5,342 nt of DNA from Thioalkalivibrio sp. (GTDB taxonomy: Bacteria; Pseudomonadota; Gammaproteobacteria; Ectothiorhodospirales; Ectothiorhodospiraceae), in contig SLHN01000242.1 of assembly GCA_007136145.1 (NCBI GenBank), forward strand, positions 1 to 5,342, given 5' to 3'. Of the stretch, positions 1 through 4,704 are shown in pieces (the first letter of the stretch is position 1; every line of letters begins with the position of its first letter). The translations under genes and the position numbers were made by a program. The notes below the pieces were generated by a model. It saw only the letters and a program-made list of their open reading frames with translations, was not told the origin of the DNA and did no database searches.

Positions 1-5
1 GCCTG

Positions 6-168
6 GCAGCCTGTCGGACTTGGGCTGTGCCTACTGCGCCGGTGGGAGGAGCGGTGCATTTTTTCCTGATTTCTCGTTGCATAGAACCACGATGCGCCTC
101 GAAATCAGGAAAAACCGCCCTCGCTCTCCCACCCGGCTCGCTACGGGCACCCAAGTCGGACAGGCTGC
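6..168. repeat. Long imperfect palindromic intergenic element (REP/MITE-like)
   Basis: Three nested inverted-repeat pairs fold this stretch into one long stem-loop. The outer arms are 6-24 (GCAGCCTGTCGGACTTGGG) and 150-168, matching at 18 of 19 positions. The middle arms are 38-52 and 123-137, complementary with one small gap and near-identical (GCCGGTGGGAGGAGC against GCCGGGTGGGAGAGC). The inner arms are 60-73 (TTTTTCCTGATTTC) and 101-114, a perfect 14-bp pair around a 27-base centre. Open frames across it read as low-complexity shadows, so I see no gene. The shape, with terminal inverted repeats and no transposase, suits a non-autonomous miniature element or a composite palindromic repeat. 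I cannot name a family, and the left flank is cut by the window, so target duplications cannot be checked. It lies at the 3' end of the minus-strand operon and may form a structured mRNA tail. It lacks the run of T after the stem expected of an intrinsic terminator. Confidence 0.75.
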
Positions 169-515
169 TAGCCAATGACCTTCAGGGGACCGTGGTCATC
201 GCAATGATCCCCGTGCGGGTGATGCAGATGGCCATTCACAAGATAGTCGATGTGGTCGCCGTGTGGTACCGGCTCGTGTCCACAGCCAGGTCCATGCACA
301 TGGCCGGCCTCGTGACCGCCGCAGTCGTGGGCCGGTGTGCATTGCTCGGGGTTGGTTGCGCTCACCGCGATCACGTGCTCGTCGACGTGATCTTGGTGCG
401 GATGATGCAGGTGCCCGTCGTGCAGGTAATCGACGTGACCGTCGTGTTCCACCGCGGTATGCCCGCAACCCGGGCCGTGTTCATGATCGTGGTTCGGATG
501 TTTCTGACAGCTCAT
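168..515 (-). CDS. Histidine/cysteine-rich metal-binding protein with two tandem modules
   Basis: The product has 115 residues, of which 27 are His and 6 are Cys (3, 17, 59, 65, 78, 105). It has no signal peptide or membrane segment, so it should be cytoplasmic. Two 37-residue modules, residues 11-47 and 72-108, align without gaps at 25 of 37 positions. Each begins HxHGPGCGH, continues with an H-rich DYL segment and GHLHHPH, and ends in an acidic DxH. A linker with two Cys (59, 65) joins them. The start at 515 is chosen because AGGAGG precedes it by 9 bases; an in-frame extension to 581 adds only residues shadowing the upstream gene. It overlaps the ArsR-type gene by 35 bp, so the two are co-transcribed and probably translationally coupled. 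Such composition suits binding of zinc or similar ions (Ni, Co, Cu). A storage, buffering or chaperone role is inference from composition and context. The exact family is not recognised. The TAG stop lies on the border of the palindromic element. Confidence 0.85.
   Translation of the reverse strand: MSCQKHPNHDHEHGPGCGHTAVEHDGHVDYLHDGHLHHPHQDHVDEHVIAVSATNPEQCTPAHDCGGHEAGHVHGPGCGHEPVPHGDHIDYLVNGHLHHPHGDHCDDHGPLKVIG
192..485 (-). repeat. Internal duplication: two 37-residue metal-binding modules
   Basis: Copy 1 is encoded at 375-485 and copy 2 at 192-302. The proteins share 25 of 37 residues, including HGPGCGH, DYL and GHLHHPH, while the DNA copies have diverged. This points to an old duplication kept by selection rather than a recent slip. 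The 24-residue linker between them carries two of the six Cys. Confidence 0.85.
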
Positions 516-876
516 CGAAGTCGTCCTCCTGTAGGGGTTGCAACGGCGGGCCAAGCCGCTCCGCCGCATGTTCCAGCGCATTATTCAGTAGTCTCGCGAC
601 GTGCTCGTCCGCCAGCCGGTAGTAGATGTGCCGGGCGTCGCGCCGGCGATGCAGCAGTCGGGCGCGGTGCAGGGTCTGCAGTCGTGCGGACACGGTGCTG
701 AGTTTTTCGTGCTCACCGACCAGTTCGCCAACGCAGCGCTCGCCGTGTTGAAGCATCGTCAGAAGACGGAGGCGCTCGACGTCGCCCATCGCCCGGAAAA
801 ACTCGGCCGCATGACCAAGAATCTCGGTCGCCGGGATTGCAGTGGGCCTGGCTGATGGATGGTCACAGCGAGGCAT
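481..876 (-). CDS. ArsR/SmtB-family metal-responsive repressor
   Basis: This is a 131-residue winged-helix regulator, the usual length for the family. The N-terminal helix region (residues 16-45) reads ATEILGHAAEFFRAMGDVERLRLL, the typical lead-in. Next come the ERCVGEL motif around Cys48 and the recognition-helix region with LSTVSARLQTLHRARLL (59-75). A wing with HIYYRL (83-88) follows. Residues 90-106 match the alpha-5 site D-x-H-x10-H-x2-E exactly (D90, H92, H103, E106). In SmtB, CzrA and NmtR relatives this site binds Zn, or Co/Ni. The alpha-3 CxC of arsenic/cadmium sensors is missing: only Cys48 remains, though Cys4 and His6 near the N-terminus could add ligands. Zinc-type sensing with repression of its own operon is therefore the best reading. 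The start at 876 is supported by GGAG 6 bases upstream. A longer frame to 1134 has no RBS and non-family sequence. The acidic tail (117-129) overlaps the next gene's start. Confidence 0.93.
   Translation of the reverse strand: MPRCDHPSARPTAIPATEILGHAAEFFRAMGDVERLRLLTMLQHGERCVGELVGEHEKLSTVSARLQTLHRARLLHRRRDARHIYYRLADEHVARLLNNALEHAAERLGPPLQPLQEDDFDELSETSEPRS
525..530 (-). promoter_or_regulatory. Ribosome binding site of the His-rich gene
   Basis: The minus strand reads AGGAGG 9 bases before the ATG at 515. It lies inside the end of the upstream ArsR-type gene. It decides the start of the His-rich protein and supports independent or coupled initiation there. Confidence 0.85.
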
Positions 877-882
877 CTTGTA

Positions 883-886
883 CTCC
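883..886 (-). promoter_or_regulatory. Ribosome binding site of the ArsR-type gene
   Basis: The minus strand reads TTGGAGTACAAGATG, with GGAG 6 bases before the ATG at 876. This fixes the start and excludes the longer upstream frame. The site touches one arm of the candidate operator. Confidence 0.85.
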
Positions 887-902
887 AATATTACGCGTAT
901 TG
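886..902. promoter_or_regulatory. Candidate ArsR-type operator
   Basis: CAATA (886-890) and TATTG (898-902) form a perfect 5-bp inverted repeat around TTACGCG. AT-rich imperfect dyads next to the start are typical of ArsR/SmtB operators. It lies where transcription should begin and touches the RBS, a good place for a repressor. Binding by this protein is inferred. Confidence 0.45.
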
Positions 903-906
903 ATGG

Positions 907-936
907 ATTGTAGGTGCTTTCAATCCGATCTGCCAG
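907..936 (-). promoter_or_regulatory. Candidate sigma-70 promoter of the ArsR/His-rich operon
   Basis: On the minus strand, CTGGCA (931-936; 4 of 6 to the -35 consensus) is followed after 18 bases by TACAAT (907-912; 5 of 6 to the -10). Transcription would start near 900, within the candidate operator. A TTGAAA also lies between the boxes but has no good -10 at the right spacing. Confidence 0.5.
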
Positions 937-1094
937 TGGTGGCTGGACTGTCTGGCCAGGCGATATGTGATCGCGAAAGGCTCTCCCGAACAACCTGCGT
1001 GCGCCTCTTGCAGCAAAGCGTTTCGCATGCTTCAGGCGATTGCCGGAGAACAGGGTACCGGGCTGCGCCGGATTTTCGTTCGTCGGCAAGGCGG

Positions 1095-1130
1095 CCTCCC
1101 GGGCTATGGTGGTTCCATGCAACCGGGAGG
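1095..1130. other. Strong intergenic hairpin of unknown role
   Basis: CCTCCCGG (1095-1102) and CCGGGAGG (1123-1130) pair perfectly. Inside them GCTATGG (1103-1109) pairs with CCATGC (1115-1120) with one bulged T, closing on a TGGTT loop; an AA bulge (1121-1122) separates the two stems. No T-run follows on either strand, so it is not a standard terminator. It lies 20 bases beyond the metR terminator and upstream of the ArsR operon promoter. It could be a REP-type repeat unit or a structured RNA end. Confidence 0.6.
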
Positions 1131-1149
1131 GCAACGCAGCAGACGGACG

Positions 1150-1180
1150 AAAAGTCCAACAAGGCGGCAGCTTGTTGGAC
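1150..1180 (-). terminator. Rho-independent terminator of metR
   Basis: GTCCAACAAG (1154-1163) and CTTGTTGGAC (1171-1180) form a perfect 10-bp stem with a 7-base loop. Read on the minus strand, the stem is followed at once by TTTT (1153-1150). It begins 31 bases after the metR stop codon and is correctly oriented for that gene. The T-run is short, so termination may be partial. Confidence 0.8.
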
Positions 1181-1211
1181 AGAAACCGCCTCGGCGTGAG
1201 CGACGTTGCAG

Positions 1212-2117
1212 TTACTGCGGGTGGGCGACCTGATAGTCACGGGCGAGCTCGAGAAAAGCGCGTAGATAATCCGTCCCGTAACTCCGCTCTCGATAGCCCA
1301 GGAAAATCTGTTTTCTTACACCGCGTGGGCCCAGCCTTAACGGTACGACCCCGAAACGCTCCGCGTTTTCTTCCACCAGCCAACGCGGCAACGCGGCCAC
1401 GCCGCGGCCGCTGGCGACCATCTGTAGCACGATGTCGGTGGCTTCTATGCGCTTGTGGCGCTTTGGCGCGATGCCCGCCGGGGTGAGGAACCGGGTGAAT
1501 ACGTCGAGCCGGTCGAGGCTCACCGGGTAGGTGATCAGCGTTTCATCTGTCAGTTGTGCGGGCTGCACGTGGCGCAGCTTGCTCAACGGGTGCTGGTGGC
1601 CCACTACCAGCACCTGCTCGTAGTCGAATACCGGCTCGAACACGAGGCCCGGTTTGTGCAACGGGTCTGGCGTCACCAGCAGATCGATCTCGTGGCCGAA
1701 CAGTGCGCCGATGCCGCCGAGCTGGAATTCCTGCTTCACGTCCACATCGACGTCCGGCCAAGCGGCAAGGTAGGGCGACACGATCTTGAGCAGCCACTGA
1801 TGGCAGGGGTGGCATTCCATGCCGATGCGCAGACTTCCGCGCTCGCCCCGAGCGAATTGGCCCACCTGCTCCTCGGCGCGGGCGAACTGGGGCAGAAGCC
1901 GGTTGGCGAGCTCGAGCAGATACCCGCCGGCCTGCGTGGGCCGGAGGACGCGCCCTTCGCGGTGCCAGACTGCGGTACCGAACTGATCCTCCAACTTGCG
2001 CATGGCATGGCTGAGAGCCGATTGAGTGACATGCAGTTTTTCTGCGGCGGCAGTCAGTGAACCGCACTGATCGACGGCCCGGATGATTTCGAGGTGCGTG
2101 CGCTCAAGAATGTTCAT
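1212..2117 (-). CDS. metR: LysR-type transcriptional activator MetR
   Basis: The 301-residue length is normal for LysR regulators. The N-terminal helix-turn-helix spans about residues 18-46 (CGSLTAAAEKLHVTQSALSH then MRKLEDQFG). The effector-binding domain follows from about residue 95. MetR-specific stretches recalled from the E. coli protein are present: ECHPCHQWL at 101-109 (E. coli ECHSCIQWL), FDYEQVLVV, ITYPVSLDRLDVFTRFL, and IVLQMVASGRGVAALPRW. MetR uses homocysteine as coactivator to turn on metE and related methionine genes and represses its own gene. Divergence from metE, with MetR boxes in the shared gap, makes the assignment firm. The start at 2117 gives the expected N-terminus beginning MNILERTHLEII; its ribosome binding site is weak (GGA about 12 bases upstream), as suits a low-level regulator. 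A terminator lies just downstream. Confidence 0.96.
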   Translation of the reverse strand: MNILERTHLEIIRAVDQCGSLTAAAEKLHVTQSALSHAMRKLEDQFGTAVWHREGRVLRPTQAGGYLLELANRLLPQFARAEEQVGQFARGERGSLRIGMECHPCHQWLLKIVSPYLAAWPDVDVDVKQEFQLGGIGALFGHEIDLLVTPDPLHKPGLVFEPVFDYEQVLVVGHQHPLSKLRHVQPAQLTDETLITYPVSLDRLDVFTRFLTPAGIAPKRHKRIEATDIVLQMVASGRGVAALPRWLVEENAERFGVVPLRLGPRGVRKQIFLGYRERSYGTDYLRAFLELARDYQVAHPQ

Positions 2118-2131
2118 GCTCGATCATTCCA

Positions 2132-2144
2132 TGAATGGTATTCA
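2132..2144. promoter_or_regulatory. MetR box 1
   Basis: TGAATGGTATTCA matches the MetR consensus TGAA-N5-TTCA at all eight defined positions. Flanking A and T extend the dyad to 15 bp (2131-2145). It is the metR-proximal site of two, 15 bases from the metR start codon, so binding there could also repress metR. Confidence 0.88.
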
Positions 2145-2176
2145 TGAATAAATGAAATAATATCAGTTTTATTCAT
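2144..2176. repeat. Perfect 9-bp inverted repeat around MetR box 2
   Basis: ATGAATAAA (2144-2152) and TTTATTCAT (2168-2176) are exact reverse complements separated by 15 bp that contain box 2. Each arm carries a MetR half-site (TGAA or TTCA). The left arm begins at the last base of box 1, so the gap is a chain of half-sites that might allow a third or sliding MetR contact. Confidence 0.6.
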
Positions 2177-2179
2177 AAT
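2151..2179 (+). promoter_or_regulatory. Candidate metE promoter
   Basis: CATAAT (2174-2179) matches the -10 consensus at 5 of 6 positions. The -35 position 17 bases upstream (2151-2156, AATGAA) is poor and lies against MetR box 2, as expected of an activator-dependent promoter. A start near 2186 would give a leader of roughly 40 bases, too short for a cobalamin or SAM riboswitch. Confidence 0.4.
2153..2165. promoter_or_regulatory. MetR box 2 (one mismatch)
   Basis: TGAAATAATATCA matches TGAA-N5-TTCA at seven of eight defined positions. Its centre lies 21 bp from that of box 1, two helical turns, so both dimers would sit on the same DNA face. It overlaps the expected metE -35 region, the usual place for LysR activation. 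Confidence 0.7.
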
Positions 2180-2217
2180 CTGCGCGGGCTAGGATGGCGC
2201 CACGTTGGTTCATGCTC

Positions 2218-2222
2218 AGGAG
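2218..2222 (+). promoter_or_regulatory. Ribosome binding site of metE
   Basis: AGGAG lies 6 bases before the ATG at 2229 but only 3 before the ATG at 2226. A TTG at 2205 lies upstream of it. Spacing therefore selects 2229 as the main start. Confidence 0.8.
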
Positions 2223-2228
2223 TTCATG

Positions 2229-4514
2229 ATGGCCCTCACCCACAACCTTGGTTTTCCGCGCATCGGCGCCAAACGCGAACTGAAGTTCGCCCTGGAATCC
2301 TACTGGAAGGGAGAATCCTCGATCGACGAACTCAAGGCCAGCGGCGCTGCGTTGCGCCAGCGCCATTGGCAGGACCAGGCCGGACTGGATCTGGTGCCGG
2401 TGGGCGACTTCTCGTTCTACGATCACGTGCTCGACATGAGCTTCACGCTGGGCAACCTGCCCAAGCGTGTGCAGGGCTTTCATGGAGACGCCTTGGACAA
2501 TTATTTCCGTGTCGCCCGCGGGCGCTCGGCAGCGTCGGCCGAAGCGCATGCCGGCAGCGGCGGCGTGGCAGCCGGCGAGATGACCAAGTGGTTCGATACC
2601 AACTACCACTACATCGTCCCTGAGTTCACTGCCGATACCGCGTTTCGGCTGGACGCCTCGCGCCTGCTGGAGCAAACCGCCGAGGCGAGGGCGCAGGGTC
2701 TGCGTGTCAAGCCCGTGATCGTCGGGCCGGTGACCTATCTGGCCCTCGGCAAGGCCAAGGATGGCTCGAACCGCCTCGCGCTGCTGCCGCGCCTGCTGAA
2801 AGCGTACGCCGAGCTCTTGGAGATTTTCGCCGCCCAGGGAGTGGAGTGGGTGCAGATCGATGAACCCATCCTGGCCACAGAGCTGGGTGCCGACTGGCGT
2901 CATGCCTTCGAGACCGCGTATCACCAGCTGAAAAGCAGCCGTGTGAAGCTGCTGCTGGCGACGTATTTCGGCCAGCTCGCGGAGAACCGGTATCTTGCCG
3001 CCAACCTGCCGGTGGCCGGCCTGCATGTCGATGCGGTGAATGGTCGCGACGACCTGCTGCCGCTGATCGATCATCTTCCTGTGCACAAGGTGCTGTCGCT
3101 CGGCGTGATCAACGGGCGCAACGTCTGGAAAACCGACCTGAATGCCGTACTCGACTGGCTGGAGCCGTTGTCCGAACGCCTCGGCGATCGCTTGTGGATT
3201 GCGCCATCATGTTCTCTGCTGCACGTACCGGTGGATCTCGCCAGCGAGCGGAAGCTGGACGCCGAGCTGCAATCGTGGCTTGCCTTCGCTCTGCAGAAGC
3301 TTGAAGAACTGAAGGTACTTGCGGTTGCCTTGAACGAGGGTCGCGCTGCTGTGGCCGAGCAACTGGCCGCCAACCAGGCCGCACTGACCACGCGCCGCGC
3401 ATCGCCGAGGGTACACAACCCCGAGGTGCAGGCTGCGGTCACGAGCATTGATAGCCACCTGGGCACACGTAAAAGCAGCTACAACGAGCGCGCGCGCAAG
3501 CAGGCCGAACGGCTGCGGCTGCCGGCCTACCCGACCACGACCATCGGCTCGTTTCCGCAGACGACCGAAATCCGCAAGGCGCGCGCTGCGTTCAAGGCCG
3601 GGCGGCTGGATATCGCGACCTACAAGGCGGCCATGCGGGCCGAGATCGCTCGCGCAGTGCGCGAGCAGGAAGCGCTAGGCCTGGACGTGCTGGTGCATGG
3701 GGAGGCCGAACGCAATGACATGGTGGAATTTTTCGGCGAACAGCTCGATGGCTACGCCTTCAGTCAGTTCGGCTGGGTGCAGTCCTACGGCTCGCGTTGT
3801 GTGAAGCCGCCGATCCTCTTTGGCGATATCAGCCGCCCGCACCCGATGACCGTCGAGTGGAGCACGTACGCGCAATCGCTCACCGAAAAGCCGATGAAGG
3901 GCATGCTGACAGGACCTGTGACCATGCTCAACTGGTCTTTCGTGCGCGACGATCAGCCGCGCTCGGCAAGCTGCAAGCAGCTTGCGCTGGCGATCCGCGA
4001 CGAGGTGATGGACCTGGAGAAAGCCGGTGTGGGCGTGATCCAGATTGATGAGCCTGCGTTGCGCGAAGGGCTGCCGCTGCGCGAGTCCCAATGGCAGGAC
4101 TACCTGGACTGGGCAGTGGAGAGTTTTCGCATCGCTGCCAACGGCGTGCGTGACGAGACGCAGATCCATACCCATATGTGCTACTCCGAGTTCAACGACA
4201 TCATTGAGTCCATCGCCGCCCTGGACGCGGATGTGATCACCATCGAAACCGCCCGTTCGGACATGGAGCTGCTCGATGTGTTCGACGACTTCAAATACCC
4301 CAACGAGATCGGCCCGGGTGTGTACGACATTCACTCGCCCAATATCCCGAGCCAGAAGCGGATGGTCGAACTGATGCAAAAGGCCGCCGCGCGTATCCCC
4401 GCCGAGCGCCTGTGGGTGAACCCGGACTGCGGGCTGAAGACGCGTCAATGGTCGGAAGTGATTCCCGCGCTGAGCAGCATGGTGAGTGCAGCCCGATCGT
4501 TGCGCGGCGCCTGA
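2229..4514 (+). CDS. metE: Cobalamin-independent methionine synthase MetE
   Basis: The enzyme transfers the methyl group of 5-methyltetrahydropteroyltri-L-glutamate to homocysteine, making methionine in the cytoplasm without vitamin B12. The 761 residues are close to the E. coli length of 753. The N-terminal barrel opens with LTHNLGFPRIGAKREL and includes EMTKWFDTNYHYIVPEF (117-133) and QIDEP (209-213). The catalytic C-terminal barrel begins near TTTIGSFPQTTEIR (436-449). All four zinc ligands are present: H649, C651, E673 and C734, equivalent to E. coli H641, C643, E665 and C726. The active-site His of DIHSPN is H702. A Gly/Ala-rich loop at about 101-116 is slightly longer than in E. coli. 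The start at 2229 is set by AGGAG spacing. The gene is intact and divergent from metR, with MetR boxes upstream, so homocysteine-dependent activation is expected. No clear terminator follows. Confidence 0.99.
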   Translation: MALTHNLGFPRIGAKRELKFALESYWKGESSIDELKASGAALRQRHWQDQAGLDLVPVGDFSFYDHVLDMSFTLGNLPKRVQGFHGDALDNYFRVARGRSAASAEAHAGSGGVAAGEMTKWFDTNYHYIVPEFTADTAFRLDASRLLEQTAEARAQGLRVKPVIVGPVTYLALGKAKDGSNRLALLPRLLKAYAELLEIFAAQGVEWVQIDEPILATELGADWRHAFETAYHQLKSSRVKLLLATYFGQLAENRYLAANLPVAGLHVDAVNGRDDLLPLIDHLPVHKVLSLGVINGRNVWKTDLNAVLDWLEPLSERLGDRLWIAPSCSLLHVPVDLASERKLDAELQSWLAFALQKLEELKVLAVALNEGRAAVAEQLAANQAALTTRRASPRVHNPEVQAAVTSIDSHLGTRKSSYNERARKQAERLRLPAYPTTTIGSFPQTTEIRKARAAFKAGRLDIATYKAAMRAEIARAVREQEALGLDVLVHGEAERNDMVEFFGEQLDGYAFSQFGWVQSYGSRCVKPPILFGDISRPHPMTVEWSTYAQSLTEKPMKGMLTGPVTMLNWSFVRDDQPRSASCKQLALAIRDEVMDLEKAGVGVIQIDEPALREGLPLRESQWQDYLDWAVESFRIAANGVRDETQIHTHMCYSEFNDIIESIAALDADVITIETARSDMELLDVFDDFKYPNEIGPGVYDIHSPNIPSQKRMVELMQKAAARIPAERLWVNPDCGLKTRQWSEVIPALSSMVSAARSLRGA

Positions 4515-4522
4515 ACGGCCCG

Positions 4523-4640
4523 ATGGCCGGGAAGGGGCAGTCGATTCACGATCTGTTGCAGGCGTTCACGAAGGACGGGGGCCGGGTCATCGCCTGCGTG
4601 GCCCGCGAGCAGGCTGTCAGGCATCTCGTGGGTCTGGCGG
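4523..4640 (+). pseudogene. Possible decayed coding fragment (weakly DsrE-like)
   Basis: After the metE stop, one plus-strand frame from an ATG at 4523 gives about 38 residues with the GC-rich third-position bias of the real genes. It includes SIHDLLQAFTKDGGRVIACV. An amphipathic helix, GG-turn, then a hydrophobic strand ending in Cys is the pattern I associate with DsrE-type sulfur-relay proteins. That resemblance is from memory and weak. The frame then degrades into Arg/Ser-rich sequence and has no ribosome binding site. It may be the relic of a lost gene or chance. Confidence 0.2.
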
Positions 4641-4704
4641 AGGCGGCCCGCCCATCACGATTTCCTTCCCGGGAATCCGGGGTGCTTCAGTCGCAATCCG
4701 GACT

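Larger units (their letters stand above)
877..1211. other. Intergenic region between the ArsR-type gene and metR
   Basis: This 335-base gap holds the ArsR operon promoter and operator at its left end, a strong hairpin at 1095-1130 and the metR terminator at 1150-1180. Open frames exist on both strands, such as 967-1233 plus and 920-1240 minus. They run into metR, lack ribosome binding sites and read as Arg/Ser/Cys-rich shadow protein, so none is called. I see nothing else in 937-1094. Confidence 0.6.

Noticed and set aside
516..581. N-terminal extension of the His-rich protein to 581
   Set aside because: The added Arg-rich residues are a shadow of the ArsR-type gene, and AGGAGG points to the ATG at 515.
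27..701. Long plus-strand frame across the His-rich and ArsR-type genes
   Set aside because: It is antisense to two well-supported genes and its Val/Met/Arg-rich composition arises from the complement of His and Asp codons.
877..1134. N-terminal extension of the ArsR-type protein to 1134
   Set aside because: The extra 86 residues do not resemble the family and have no ribosome site. They cross the promoter and the hairpin, and an excellent RBS marks the start at 876.
967..1233. Small plus-strand protein with CxxC motifs at both ends
   Set aside because: There is no RBS, the composition is Arg/Gln/Ser-rich, and it overlaps the metR terminator and the metR 3' end. It reads as chance.
2205..2228. 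TTG or first ATG as the metE start
   Set aside because: The TTG at 2205 has no RBS. The ATG at 2226 is only 3 bases from AGGAG, while 2229 has normal spacing and gives the expected N-terminus.
2180..2228. Cobalamin or SAM riboswitch upstream of metE
   Set aside because: The leader is only about 40 bases and shows no conserved riboswitch core or pairing elements.
3675..4448. 257-residue minus-strand frame inside metE
   Set aside because: It is the antisense shadow of the conserved MetE catalytic domain in GC-rich DNA, with no RBS or recognisable domain.
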